Counted from the stretch's first letter, positions 18,584-27,437 are shown. The stretch: DNA of 64,000 nucleotides from Drouetiella hepatica Uher 2000/2452 (GCA_019359505.1 JAHHHD010000013.1:1-64000), one strand, 5' to 3'. Notes: generated from the sequence alone by a model not told the origin. A program made the numbers and translations.

Positions 18584-18678
18584 TATGGCAACCGCCAAGG
18601 CGGCTAGGACGGGGACATTTTTGGTGGGGCGCGCTACGCCCCACCAAAAATGTCCTAAGCAAGCTGGCGACAGCTATT
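18584..18678. mobile_element. Hairpin MITE, IS630-related (copy C)
   Basis: It starts TATGGCAACCGCC and ends GGCGACAGCTAT. The core pairs GACATTTTTGGTGGGGCG with CGCCCCACCAAAAATGTC. Read on the minus strand, the right end is ATAGC, 14 bases, then TTAGGACATT, the same spacing as in the IS630 end at the window start. The left arm is ATGGC, 14 bases, TTAGGAC. This is the clearest copy for the relationship. Confidence 0.88.
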
Positions 18679-18798
18679 AAGAGAAGGGCAGGTTGAAAAA
18701 ATTAGATAAGTTTCAATTCAACTGTCCTGAAAGGGCGATCGATCGCAAGCAAAGAGAATCATGTGTTCTTGATCACAGGTGCCTGTGATTTATAGCCG

Positions 18799-19749
18799 AT
18801 GAGCCATTTTTGTTTAATTGCGGCTAGCCTGGTGTCACAGGGGCAAATTCCTGGCTGGCAGCTTGCCTCTGCTGAACCTCCTACCCAAATTCCCTCTGCT
18901 ACAGCAATTTCTCGTCTCTGTGATTCTCCAGCCGCCTCTCCCAAACGGATTGCCTCTTCGGTGTCGCCCACGGTAGAGATCAACTTGCCTGAGCCTAGTC
19001 GTCGCTGGAAGACCATTCCGATCGCTGATTTTGTCCCGCCTCGGCGCAGTCGTCCGGGTTCTGGCAGCCAGCTTTTGCAGCAGCGCTGGGCGGCTCTGCG
19101 ATCGGGCACCCTTTACACGCGAACGGCGATCGATAGCTTTCGAGAAGCTTGGCTAAACGCGACGGAGCAGCCTACCTATGAGCAGTGGATTAACCTGTTG
19201 GGGCAAGAGGCAAAGATGGTCGCAGGCGGGCAGGGGGTGAATCGGCTCTCAGTGTTGGTAGGGGATTCTTTGGCGATGTGGTTTCCTGCCGATCGGCTGT
19301 CGAGCGATCGCTATTGGCTGAATCAAGGTATTTCAGGAGACACCACCACCGGAATTTTGAATCGGCTATCGTTATTTAATGACACGCAACCTGACGCAAT
19401 TCATGTCATGGCGGGCATCAACGATTTGCGGCGTGGGGCAACCGATGCTGAAGTGGTCAGTAACCTGACGGAAATTATGCGACAGCTCAAGCAAGCCCAT
19501 CCTAATTCAGCCGTTTATATCTACTCGATTTTGCCCACTCGCCTATCTTCAATCTCCAACAATCGCCTCCGCTGGCTTAACTACAACATTGCGGCAGCTG
19601 CCCGTCAGGAAAACGCGACATTTCTCAACCTCCAGTCTATTTTTGTGGACGATGAAGGCAATTTGCAGCGTGACCTGACCACGGATGGACTGCACTTGAG
19701 CGCCTTGGGGTATGAGGTTTGGCAGACTGCCCTAAAGCCAATCTTTTAA
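18799..19749 (+). CDS. SGNH/GDSL hydrolase family protein
   Basis: 316 residues. The start region (MSHFCLIAASLVSQGQIPGW) is weakly signal-like, followed by a Pro/Ser-rich stretch to about 125. The SGNH esterase domain then runs from about 148 to the end. Block I is LSVLVGDSLAMWFP (nucleophile Ser), block II includes NQGISGDTTTGIL, block III is AGINDLRRG, and block V is DGLHLSALGYEVW with the catalytic Asp and His. Enzymes of this family deacylate lipids, glycans or other esters. The target is unknown. A copy of the IS630-related hairpin lies 120 bp upstream. It is convergent with the methylase gene, the stops being three bases apart. Confidence 0.85.
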   Translation: MSHFCLIAASLVSQGQIPGWQLASAEPPTQIPSATAISRLCDSPAASPKRIASSVSPTVEINLPEPSRRWKTIPIADFVPPRRSRPGSGSQLLQQRWAALRSGTLYTRTAIDSFREAWLNATEQPTYEQWINLLGQEAKMVAGGQGVNRLSVLVGDSLAMWFPADRLSSDRYWLNQGISGDTTTGILNRLSLFNDTQPDAIHVMAGINDLRRGATDAEVVSNLTEIMRQLKQAHPNSAVYIYSILPTRLSSISNNRLRWLNYNIAAAARQENATFLNLQSIFVDDEGNLQRDLTTDGLHLSALGYEVWQTALKPIF

Positions 19750-19752
19750 GAT

Positions 19753-20568
19753 CTACAACCTTTTGTATGCCAGGATTTCTCTTGCAGGGGTGCGATCGCC
19801 ATTGCAGGAAATCCGGCGCGGCCCCTCTAGGAATTTAATCCCAAAGCCTAGATTGCTATATAGCTCAATGATTCGTTCGGTTGCTTGATTGGAGGCAATC
19901 ACGGGCCCTTTGTGGGCAGACAGCCATTCAGCTAGCGATACCTGATTATTCCAGGTAAAGTCGGTAGAGCTGTATTTTCTAAATTCAACGTCATAGGGCG
20001 GATCTGCATAGATAAAGTCATTGGAGTTGAGAGGGAGATCCATAAACTCCATGGAAATCAGATCGAAGTTTCTTAGGGCAGGAATATAGTGTGTGAAATC
20101 TTGGATGTAGCCGATCGTCTTATATCGTCCAAAGGGGACATTGAATTGGTCGCTGTTATTAAAACGGCAAAGCCCGTTATATCCTGTTCGATTGAGGAAG
20201 TAAAATAGCTCGGCAGCATTGAGGCTATTAATCTGCCCCTCTAAGATGAGGTGGTTGAAACGCTGACGACAAACGTAGTAGTAGCTGGAATCATTTTTTA
20301 AAGGAATATCAATCAATAAACCTTTTTTTAGCCAGCTATAAAAATTCATGAGGTGGGCATTTAAGTCATTCAGCAGTGCCGATTGAGGCTGTAGACCCAG
20401 CGCCACAGACATACCGCCGACGAAAGGTTCTACGAGTCGGCAATGGGAGTGCGATCGCCAAATTTCCTTTAACGTAGGCACTAACCAACGCTTTCCTCCA
20501 GCCCACTTGAGAGGAGGACTAAGAACTTGGCTAGAGGTATGAGCTGCGGATAGTGAAGCTAGAGGCAC
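19753..20568 (-). CDS. Dam-type DNA adenine methylase (D12 class)
   Basis: About 271 residues of the D12-class N6-adenine methyltransferases. The AdoMet-binding motif lies in LKWAGGKRWLVPTL and VEPFVGGMSVALGL; the catalytic motif is ADPPYDVEF. FLNRTGYNGLCRFN is the usual DNA-contact segment. By family, GATC is the likely target, and GATC lies inside the HIP1 octamer that is frequent here. No restriction enzyme is adjacent, so it is probably a solitary methylase. I choose the GTG at 20568: any longer reading (to 20652) runs into the hairpin element and adds about 28 repeat-encoded residues. The start has no strong ribosome-binding site. Confidence 0.85.
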   Translation of the reverse strand: MPLASLSAAHTSSQVLSPPLKWAGGKRWLVPTLKEIWRSHSHCRLVEPFVGGMSVALGLQPQSALLNDLNAHLMNFYSWLKKGLLIDIPLKNDSSYYYVCRQRFNHLILEGQINSLNAAELFYFLNRTGYNGLCRFNNSDQFNVPFGRYKTIGYIQDFTHYIPALRNFDLISMEFMDLPLNSNDFIYADPPYDVEFRKYSSTDFTWNNQVSLAEWLSAHKGPVIASNQATERIIELYSNLGFGIKFLEGPRRISCNGDRTPAREILAYKRL

Positions 20569-20586
20569 GATTCTACTTTGACACTT

Positions 20587-20683
20587 TATAGCAACCGCCA
20601 AAGCGGTTAGGACGGAGATATTTGGGATGGGGCGCGAAGCGCCCCATCCCAAATATCCTAAGCAAACTGGCGACAGCCCTATA
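20587..20683. mobile_element. Hairpin MITE, IS630-related (copy D)
   Basis: It starts TATAGCAACCGCC and ends GCGACAGCCCTATA. The core pairs ATATTTGGGATGGGGCGC with GCGCCCCATCCCAAATAT. Compared with copies A, C and G, the changed bases occur in both arms together. It lies directly upstream of the methylase start and is open in the methylase frame, producing an artefactual N-terminal extension if the longest frame is used. Confidence 0.85.
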
Positions 20684-20947
20684 AGAAATCTGCATTTTAT
20701 GAGAGATCTAATGGCTTAAAATCTGCTCATAGCCTTAAAAGTTTTGCCGACATTTGAGCCTATTAATGTTCAAGAAGATCTGTTTAGAATCAGCAAAAAA
20801 TCAAGACTCTGGATTATCTATAATCTTAAACCTTTTTTACAAAAAATGATTTTTATTAGACTATCTAACTCATAGTTCTCATCTAGTTCTCATCGCCAGC
20901 TTTCTGCCCCGACGCAATTCAATTCCTTCTCAGATCAAGTTTTGCCT

Positions 20948-22444
20948 TTATTCCTTCGTTGATTTTGTCTGACTACGTTTGCGAAGCGTATGGGCTTTTG
21001 AAACTAAGTCTTGGAAAAAATCAGTTTCGACAATTTCCTGAACCTGCTTTTGGCGCTTCACTTCGTCAATCTCAATGCGTAAGTCTTGCACTTGCTGTTT
21101 TAGACGCTGTTCTCGGACATAAATCTGCCGCGCCATCGTTTGAAAAACCCGTGCCAATTGCCCTAACTCATCGGTACGCTGAGCAACAGGAGAAAGACTT
21201 TCGACCTCAAATTTCTGAGTTTCGATCGCCGCTGCAGCACGGGCAACCCGCAGAATAGGACGGGCAATAATGCGATCGGTCAGCAGCACTGCCAGTCCAG
21301 AGGTCGTGATTACAAAGGCTATGATGACGATGAGCAAGATCTGTTTATTCTGGTTGATCTCCTTCAGGTAGATACTCTCAGGAATGACGGTACCCATTTG
21401 CCAATCCAGATGCCCTAAAGGCGCAAGGGAAATAAAATAGCGATCGCCTGTTTCTGGCTGCACATAGGTGAACTTTTGCAGAGATTGAAGACGGGCGATC
21501 GCCTGCCCCTGAGTCTGCAAGGTATCGCTGGCGTATTGAAGTAGGGGATTTCGCGTCTGGCTGAACTTTTGAAGCTGCGGCTGATCTTGGTTCGTCGTGG
21601 ATAGGGATATCACATCCTGTGGTTCCGTTGAAGCGATGAGTTCTCCCTTTGTATTGATGATAAAGGCAGCTCCCGGTCGCTGTCCGCGCAGTCGCTTCAG
21701 GTATTCCGAAAGCTGTTTTAGCTCAATGCCAACCCCCACCACTCCAACTGTTTTCCCCTGTTGCTCAATGCTGACGGTCGCATCCATTCCGGGCGCGTTA
21801 GTCGATCGATAGACATAAATTGACCAGGCGGGCTGACCAGGCGTTTTTAGCGCCGCCTGATACCAGGGTCGTTGAGGCGCGTAGAAAGCCGGATTCATGG
21901 GCATGGATTGACTGTCAATTTGTTTGAACTGCTGATTCACCCGTCGGTAGGCATGAATGGTAGTCGTGGTTGTTTGATTTTTAGAATTCCAGTCACGGCT
22001 ATGAAACTTGAGGATTCCCTCTGGCATTCGCTGTGCGCCCAAGAAATTGCCGTTCGCATAGCCAAACTGTACCCAGGTAAAATCAGGATTTGCCTGGAGC
22101 GCACTCAGAAGAAATGCTTCCTGTGCCTTCTGATCGGAGAGATTCACGAAATTGTTGATGTAGCTGCTCTGGATCAGCCCTTGCGCTGACTGAGCGCTGC
22201 TAAACAGCCGCTCAACTTCTTGTGAGGTGGCGAGGGCAATCTCTTTGTTCGTTTGGGCGATGAGCATGTCTACATTACGCTGGGAGACGAGCAGCCAGGG
22301 GAAGTAAACGATCGCCGCCGTAGTGCTAATCGTGATCAGAACAGCACCTGCTAGCGCCACCTTTAGACTAGGCGTTTTTTTGAGCGGATCTAGCAGATTT
22401 TTGGCAGGGCGCAGTGAATTTTTAAGAGAAAGAATGGGCTTCAT
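20948..22444 (-). CDS. Cache- and HAMP-domain membrane sensor without an output domain
   Basis: 498 residues. The first membrane helix is at about 28-54 (VALAGAVLITISTTAAIVYF). A large periplasmic region with double-Cache character follows (about 55-350; FTWVQFGYANGNFLGAQR, YAPQRPWYQAALKTPGQPAW, VGVVGVGIELKQLSEYL). The second helix is at about 362-385, then a HAMP domain (ARPILRVARAAAAIETQKFE to ELGQLARVFQTMA). The protein ends in a charged coiled coil and lacks kinase, cyclase or methyl-accepting domains. It probably senses a small ligand and signals through the coiled coil to a separate partner. Its gene follows the symporter gene after 16 bp, suggesting the ligand is the transported solute. 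Confidence 0.82.
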   Translation of the reverse strand: MKPILSLKNSLRPAKNLLDPLKKTPSLKVALAGAVLITISTTAAIVYFPWLLVSQRNVDMLIAQTNKEIALATSQEVERLFSSAQSAQGLIQSSYINNFVNLSDQKAQEAFLLSALQANPDFTWVQFGYANGNFLGAQRMPEGILKFHSRDWNSKNQTTTTTIHAYRRVNQQFKQIDSQSMPMNPAFYAPQRPWYQAALKTPGQPAWSIYVYRSTNAPGMDATVSIEQQGKTVGVVGVGIELKQLSEYLKRLRGQRPGAAFIINTKGELIASTEPQDVISLSTTNQDQPQLQKFSQTRNPLLQYASDTLQTQGQAIARLQSLQKFTYVQPETGDRYFISLAPLGHLDWQMGTVIPESIYLKEINQNKQILLIVIIAFVITTSGLAVLLTDRIIARPILRVARAAAAIETQKFEVESLSPVAQRTDELGQLARVFQTMARQIYVREQRLKQQVQDLRIEIDEVKRQKQVQEIVETDFFQDLVSKAHTLRKRSQTKSTKE

Positions 22445-22460
22445 CGTTTAACAGCTCCGC

Positions 22461-23753
22461 TTAATGGCTCAATTCTGGATAAGACTCTAAATCTGTAATG
22501 ATGGCAGTAGCTGCCATCCCAGTATGGACAATGCAAAGGGTGCGAAAAGGATCTAGGATCGGATCGATCGCAATGAACAGCACCAGCACCGCTTCGAGCG
22601 GCAATTTCAGCGGATGCAGCACCAGATCGAGCATGGTTAGCGTCAGAATTCCAGTTACGCCCGATGTTGCCATGCCCGCCAGAATTGCCCCAACGATGAC
22701 GATCGCCACCTCCCTAATGCTCAAAGATTTATGGTAAAGCTGCGCCACAAATAGTGTAGCCAGGGCAAAGTAGGTAACCGATCCAAAGCGGCATAGCGTC
22801 GTCGCCAGGGGCGCAACCAGATTCACCGTTTGACGATTGAATTGCAGCCTTTCGCTCAGAGCAGTGATGGCAGAAGGGAGGCAGGCGAGACTGCTAGAGG
22901 TGGCGATCGCTAGAATCGTCGGTTCTCTTAATGCCGACAGGACAGAGCCTAGAGAAAGATGCGATCGCCGCCATAGGATAAAAGTGCTAAAGATATAGAT
23001 GCTCATGAATGTGGCAATTGAAATGACCACAAAGTTAATCATAGAAAATAAAACGTTTAGACCCAGTTTAGAAATCTGCGTTGCCAACAGGCTGCACAAT
23101 CCAAAAGGGAGCAGAAACGTTAGCCACTGAATCAGTTTGTTGAACGTTTTATAGATGCTGTCAAGAACTTCAAAACAGGTGTTAGATTCCTGAATTAGCC
23201 CCAGTGCAATCCCAGAGATGATTGAAAAAATCAAGACTTTTAGAGTCTGTCCTGTACTTAGGGCATTAAAGATATTGTCTGGAATGATGCTAAGCAAAAA
23301 GCTGTTGAAGTCTAATCCTGGCTCTGCGATCGCTTCACCCGTCAGCGAGATTTCCAGATCAATTCCTGATTGATTGACCATGACCCCTAGCCTTTCCAAG
23401 GTGGCAGTAGACAAATTACGACCGGGTCCCGCGATCGCCGCCATTGCCACAGCAAAGCTACTCACCAGTAGCAAGCTCACAGGAAACACAAGGAGAATGC
23501 GGCGGATGGACGCCCCGCGAGTGGTCATCAGTCGCCCAACGCTGGTGGTAATGGCAGAGAGCAAAATGGGTAAAACGCACATCTTGAGTAGCCCCAAATA
23601 CAGCTCCCCTACGGGAGAAATCCATGCAGCTAAGTTGTGCTGACGGGTGCCAATCCCAACACCTAGGACAATGCTAATGACGATCGCCCAAGGGCTGCGA
23701 AGCCAGATCAACGTAGGGCGAAATTGAAGAGACTGGAGGGGACTAAGAGCCAT
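22461..23753 (-). CDS. Dicarboxylate/amino acid:cation symporter (DAACS, GltP/GltT type)
   Basis: 430 residues with about eight membrane helices and two re-entrant regions. The family's serine-rich hairpin appears as ATSSSLACLPSAI (about 280-292). The conserved cation and substrate segments lie around MLDLVLHPLKLPLE and IDPILDPFRTLCIV near the C-terminus. Family members import glutamate, aspartate or C4-dicarboxylates with Na+ or H+. It is encoded between a periplasmic substrate-binding protein gene and the Cache-HAMP gene, all on the minus strand, so the three probably form one operon for sensing and uptake of an amino or organic acid. The specific substrate is not readable from sequence. 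Confidence 0.87.
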   Translation of the reverse strand: MALSPLQSLQFRPTLIWLRSPWAIVISIVLGVGIGTRQHNLAAWISPVGELYLGLLKMCVLPILLSAITTSVGRLMTTRGASIRRILLVFPVSLLLVSSFAVAMAAIAGPGRNLSTATLERLGVMVNQSGIDLEISLTGEAIAEPGLDFNSFLLSIIPDNIFNALSTGQTLKVLIFSIISGIALGLIQESNTCFEVLDSIYKTFNKLIQWLTFLLPFGLCSLLATQISKLGLNVLFSMINFVVISIATFMSIYIFSTFILWRRSHLSLGSVLSALREPTILAIATSSSLACLPSAITALSERLQFNRQTVNLVAPLATTLCRFGSVTYFALATLFVAQLYHKSLSIREVAIVIVGAILAGMATSGVTGILTLTMLDLVLHPLKLPLEAVLVLFIAIDPILDPFRTLCIVHTGMAATAIITDLESYPELSH

Positions 23754-23801
23754 AGCTAGCCTGGTTTGAGGAAAAAAACTTATGCTGGAGGCTGGGTAAT
23801 T

Positions 23802-23871
23802 TTCACGGGGCAGCCTTCACGGGACTGCCTTCACGGGACTGCCTTCACGGGACTGCCTTCACGGGACTGCC
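23802..23871. repeat. 14-bp tandem repeat, five copies
   Basis: TTCACGGGACTGCC is repeated five times in tandem; the first copy has three changes. The array begins at the 3' end of the substrate-binding protein gene, whose last codons and TGA stop lie in the last unit and flank, and extends into the gap before the symporter start. Confidence 0.92.
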
Positions 23872-24728
23872 TTCAGGTAGCCCGAATATTCTTCCAGCAA
23901 TTTGTCTGTCGTGTAGTTAATTTGCATCATGTCGAGATACTGTTCCACAAAAGCCAGAAGCTGTCCGCTGTCCCAGGGTAGGGCGATCGCAATGGCATCC
24001 TGCGTGTCGGTTAGAGCGATCGTCTGGAGCTGAAGTGCTGCGTCCGGCTTGCCCAACACAATCTTTTTCACTTCTAACTCATCTCGGTAAGCCGCCAGAA
24101 TATCGCCCCGAATCACGGCTTGCATCACTGCCGTCCAGGAGGAATATTCGACAATTGTGGCTTTGGGAAACTTCTGTTGAGTGAACCCCACGTAAGAGGA
24201 GCCTTTGATCACGCCAATTTTGCCCTGCAAATTCCGAATCATTTGCGTGGCGGTCTGCCCATTTGCCCGCTGCGCCATTTGCAGACGGTTGACCAGCAGC
24301 CCCTGCCGCATGGTGAGATAAGGGCGAGAAAACCGGACTCTTTGGGCACGTTTCAAGGTGCGGCTAAGCTTGGAGAAGGCTAAGTCTGCATCCAGTTGGT
24401 AGACCGCATCAACGACCTGATCAAAGGTGGTCGCCGATCGATTCACCTCCAGTTTTACGCCTAGCTGATCGGCGATCGCCTGCGCCAATTTCATATCCAG
24501 TCCCACGAGCTTGCCCTGCTCATCTGCCATGAAAAAGGGCGAATTATCCTGCTTTAGAGCGGCTACTACGAGCTTGCCGCGATCGCGAATCCGCTGAATG
24601 TCAGGAGCCGTTGCAGAGCGTTCAATGGAATATTCACCGGAAGGTGGCGTCGGGGCAGCGACTACGGGAGCCGCAAGCATGAACGGCAGTAGGCATCCCC
24701 AAAAAACTCCCAGAATGCAGATGCTCAC
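23859..24728 (-). CDS. Periplasmic substrate-binding protein (amino-acid-binding type, SBP_bac_3)
   Basis: About 289 residues. From the GTG at 24728 the protein starts with a signal peptide, (V)SICILGVFWGCLLPFML then AAPVVAAP. Mature residues include IRDRGKLVVAALKQDNSPFF, GLDMKLAQAIADQLGVK and FSRPYLTMRQGLLVN, the usual fingerprint of polar-amino-acid-binding proteins. No ABC permease or ATPase is nearby; instead the symporter and Cache-HAMP genes follow. The longest reading frame, starting at 24872, includes 48 residues from the hairpin element and is rejected. The stop lies within the 14-bp tandem array. Ligand identity is unknown. Confidence 0.85.
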   Translation of the reverse strand: MSICILGVFWGCLLPFMLAAPVVAAPTPPSGEYSIERSATAPDIQRIRDRGKLVVAALKQDNSPFFMADEQGKLVGLDMKLAQAIADQLGVKLEVNRSATTFDQVVDAVYQLDADLAFSKLSRTLKRAQRVRFSRPYLTMRQGLLVNRLQMAQRANGQTATQMIRNLQGKIGVIKGSSYVGFTQQKFPKATIVEYSSWTAVMQAVIRGDILAAYRDELEVKKIVLGKPDAALQLQTIALTDTQDAIAIALPWDSGQLLAFVEQYLDMMQINYTTDKLLEEYSGYLKAVP

Positions 24729-24751
24729 GGCTCGGATAGCCGCTGCTGGGG

Positions 24752-24840
24752 TATAGCCAGTTTGCTTAGGACATTTTTGGTGGGGCGCTTCGCGCCCCAC
24801 CAAAAATGTCCCCGTCCTCACCACCTTGGCGATTGCTATA
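24752..24840. mobile_element. Hairpin MITE, IS630-related (copy E)
   Basis: It starts TATAGCCAGTTTGC and ends GCGATTGCTATA. The core pairs GGACATTTTTGGTGGGGCGC with GCGCCCCACCAAAAATGTCC around a TTC-type loop. It lies between the substrate-binding protein start and the dprA stop, so it would fall in the 5' region of one gene and the 3' region of the other. Confidence 0.87.
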
Positions 24841-24873
24841 GCCACTGCTCTAAGGGAACCGTGTCGGATCAAT

Positions 24874-25992
24874 CTAGCTGCGCTGATAGCGAGTCCCTCC
24901 TGAAAGTTGGGATACTAACCCCAGTAACTCCAATTGTGCTAGGGCGCTAAGCACTGCTCCAGTCGGCAATTCCGTCTGCTGCACTAGCCAATCAATCGCG
25001 ATCGCCTCATTCCCCACCACCTGTAAAACCTGCTGAAGATCGGGCGCAAGATCGGGCGGCGGCGCAGTTTCCAGCAGCGAGAGTTGGGTCGCGTCGCTTT
25101 GGAGTCGCGGCAAGGTATCCAACAGCTCTAGCAAATGAGCTTCTCCCAAAATGGCGTGAGCGCCTTGGTAAAGCAAATCGAGGCAACCCAGACAGCGCTT
25201 GTTATCAAGAGAACCGGGCAGCACGTAGACATCTCTGCCGTAGTCATTGGCAAGACGGGCGGTAATCAAAGCTCCTGATTTTTGGGGAGCTTCCAAGACC
25301 AGCGTGGCGCGCGATAACCCGGCAATGATGCGGTTACGGCGCGGAAAGTTGACGCGATCGGGCTGCGTTCCTGCCGGGTATTCACTCAAGAGCAGCCCTT
25401 GATTGATGATGCGCTGAGAAAGATTGCGGTTAAACGCGGGGTAAATCACATCGACCCCGGTTGCCATAACGGCGATCGTTCGTCTCCCAGCATTTAGGCA
25501 ACTCGTATGGGCTTCCGTGTCGATGCCATCTGCCAATCCCGAAACCACCAAAAAGCCTGCCTGAGCCAATGCCGCACTGAGCTTGCGCGTCCAGCGACGA
25601 CCATAATCTGAGGGATCGCGGGTGCCAACAATGGCGATCGCTGGGACATGACCCTGGTTTTCAAGCCGATCAACTGTGCCGTTATAGTACAAGACAGGCG
25701 GCGGATCGGGAATTTCCAGCAGCAGCCTTGGGTAGTCTGGATCAGCCGGAGTCCAAAAACAGGGATTCTCTCGTTCATGCTGTTGCAAAAGCTTTTCAGG
25801 ATCAATGCGAAGGCGATCGATCGCTACCGTATCTGCCGTCTGTAATCCAAATCCATCGACTGCCAGAAGTTCACTAGGCTTTGCGTCCCAGGCTATTTCC
25901 AGGCTACCAAAGTGATCGGATAAGCGGCGGAGCAAAATCGCCCCAACGCCCGTAACCTGTGACCAAGCTAACCAAAACGCACGCTCCTGCAC
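24874..25992 (-). CDS. dprA: DNA-processing protein DprA (Smf)
   Basis: 372 residues. An N-terminal helix-hairpin-helix-like region (about 1-60; VTGVGAILLRRLSDHFGS) precedes the DprA Rossmann-like domain (about 80-290) with IAIVGTRDPSDYGR, VVSGLADGIDTEAHTSCL and ALITARLANDYGRDVYVLPG. A C-terminal winged-helix-like region follows. DprA binds incoming single-stranded DNA and loads RecA during natural transformation. It stands alone here between the hairpin element and the psbA region. Length is normal. The start at 25992 has no strong ribosome-binding site, but homologues begin in the same place. Confidence 0.92.
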   Translation of the reverse strand: MQERAFWLAWSQVTGVGAILLRRLSDHFGSLEIAWDAKPSELLAVDGFGLQTADTVAIDRLRIDPEKLLQQHERENPCFWTPADPDYPRLLLEIPDPPPVLYYNGTVDRLENQGHVPAIAIVGTRDPSDYGRRWTRKLSAALAQAGFLVVSGLADGIDTEAHTSCLNAGRRTIAVMATGVDVIYPAFNRNLSQRIINQGLLLSEYPAGTQPDRVNFPRRNRIIAGLSRATLVLEAPQKSGALITARLANDYGRDVYVLPGSLDNKRCLGCLDLLYQGAHAILGEAHLLELLDTLPRLQSDATQLSLLETAPPPDLAPDLQQVLQVVGNEAIAIDWLVQQTELPTGAVLSALAQLELLGLVSQLSGGTRYQRS

Positions 25993-26018
25993 GAATTTTC
26001 CTAAAAAATAAAGGACAT

Positions 26019-26112
26019 ATATGGCGCTACGCGCTTAGATCCAATGAGTTACTTTTTGAGAGCCACGCGGCTCTCAAAAAATAACTCGTCCTAACTCAAT
26101 TACGTAGTGCTA
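26019..26112. mobile_element. Hairpin MITE close to the IS630 end (copy F1)
   Basis: It starts TATATGGCGCTACGCG and ends CGTAGTGCTA. The core pairs TTTTTGAGAGCC with GGCTCTCAAAAA, loop ACGC. Read on the minus strand, its right end is ATAGCACTACG followed by GAGTTAGGAC, almost identical to the IS630 end at 63-124 (ATAGCGCTACG, GAGTTAGGAC). Of all copies it is the nearest to the transposon end. Confidence 0.82.
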
Positions 26113-26203
26113 TGGCAACCACCAAGGCGGTTAGGACGGGGCATTTTTATGGATGTGCTCCGTGCGTCCATAAAAATGCCCTAAGTGTGAAAACTACGGC
26201 TAT
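26111..26203. mobile_element. Hairpin MITE, IS630-related (copy F2), abutting F1
   Basis: It starts at the shared TATGGCAACCACC immediately where F1 ends. The core pairs GGGGCATTTTTATGGA with TCCATAAAAATGCCC around an imperfect loop stem. The right end, CTACGGCTATA, is diverged. The 26000-26350 gap holds only F1, F2 and the psbA terminator. Confidence 0.8.
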
Positions 26204-26254
26204 ACCTGAAACACAGCTTGAGTTCAGTGTTCCCTAGAAATAGATGGAATAACA

Positions 26255-26285
26255 AAAAAGCGCCCCCGATCGGGAGCGCTTTTTA
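26255..26285 (-). terminator. Rho-independent terminator of psbA
   Basis: GCGCCCCCGA and TCGGGAGCGC form a GC-rich stem with one mismatch. It is bounded by six A on the left and five T on the right, so it is symmetrical and could stop transcription on either strand. It lies 70 bases beyond the psbA stop codon. Confidence 0.9.
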
Positions 26286-26354
26286 CAGATTAACCAGCAG
26301 TTTTCAGCTAGCTTTAGCTTGGTTTTAACTGACAGTCACTAGACTTGCCAATCA

Positions 26355-27437
26355 CTAACCGTTAATGGCAGGAGCTTGCAGCGCGACAGGAGTTGCTTCA
26401 CCCGCAGCCAAATCCAGCGGGAAGTTGTGAGCATTGCGCTCGTGCATGACTTCCATACCCAGGTTGGCACGGTTCAAGACATCTGCCCAAGTGCTGACAA
26501 CGCGACCTTGGCTATCCAACACAGACTGGTTGAAGTTAAAACCATTCAAGTTGAACGCCATGGTGCTGATGCCCATTGCCGTTAGCCAGATACCTACCAC
26601 AGGCCATGCACCCAACAAGAAGTGCAATGAGCGAGAGTTATTGAAGGAGGCATATTGGAAGATCAACCGACCAAAGTAGCCGTGTGCCGCCACAATGTTG
26701 TAGGTTTCTTCTTCTTGACCGAACTTGTAACCGTAGTTCTGAGATTCAACTTCGGTGGTTTCACGAACCAACGAGGATGTCACCAAAGAACCATGCATTG
26801 CCGAGAACAGCGCACCACCAAACACACCTGCTACGCCCAACATATGGAAGGGGTGCATCAGGATGTTGTGTTCTGCCTGGAATACGAACATGAAGTTAAA
26901 AGTGCCGGAGATACCCAAAGGCATGCCGTCAGAGAAAGAACCTTGACCGATCGGGTAGATCAGGAATACGGAGGTTGCAGCTGCCAGAGGAGCGCTGTAA
27001 GCCACGCAGATCCAAGGACGCATACCCAGACGGTAGGAAAGTTCCCACTGACGACCCATGTAGCAGAAGATGCCGATCAAGAAGTGGAAGCAAACCAACT
27101 GGTAAGGGCCGCCGTTGTACAGCCACTCGTCAAGAGAAGCTGCTTCCCAGATGGGGTAGAAGTGCAGACCGATCGCATTAGAAGAAGGCACAACTGCACC
27201 AGAGATGATGTTGTTGCCATACATCAAGGAACCTGCGACAGGCTCACGGATGCCATCAATGTCCACAGGAGGTGCTGCAACAAAGGCAATGATGAAACAG
27301 ATGGTTGCCGAGAGCAAGGTAGGGATCATCAAAACGCCAAACCAGCCTACATAGAGGCGGTTATCGGTTGATGTTACCCAGGAGCATAGGCGCTCCCAGA
27401 GGTTTGCGCTCTCGCGCTTTTGTAATGTTGTAGTCAT
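26355..27437 (-). CDS. psbA: Photosystem II D1 protein
   Basis: 360 residues, the standard cyanobacterial length. D1 is the reaction-centre subunit in the thylakoid membrane that carries P680, the redox Tyr, QB and most Mn4CaO5 ligands. Visible residues are Tyr-161, Asp-170, His-190, His-198, His-215, Ser-264, His-272, His-332, Glu-333, His-337, Asp-342 and the processing site after Ala-344. Residue 130 is Gln (in [10 protein letters not shown]), which marks a D1:1-like standard-light form rather than the Glu-130 high-light form. All ligands are present, so it should be functional. A terminator lies downstream and an inverted repeat upstream. Other psbA copies are expected elsewhere. Confidence 0.98.
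   Translation of the reverse strand: MTTTLQKRESANLWERLCSWVTSTDNRLYVGWFGVLMIPTLLSATICFIIAFVAAPPVDIDGIREPVAGSLMYGNNIISGAVVPSSNAIGLHFYPIWEAASLDEWLYNGGPYQLVCFHFLIGIFCYMGRQWELSYRLGMRPWICVAYSAPLAAATSVFLIYPIGQGSFSDGMPLGISGTFNFMFVFQAEHNILMHPFHMLGVAGVFGGALFSAMHGSLVTSSLVRETTEVESQNYGYKFGQEEETYNIVAAHGYFGRLIFQYASFNNSRSLHFLLGAWPVVGIWLTAMGISTMAFNLNGFNFNQSVLDSQGRVVSTWADVLNRANLGMEVMHERNAHNFPLDLAAGEATPVALQAPAING

Noticed and set aside
26376..27371. Long open frames on the plus strand opposite psbA
   Set aside because: They mirror the codon pattern of psbA and have no protein features of their own.
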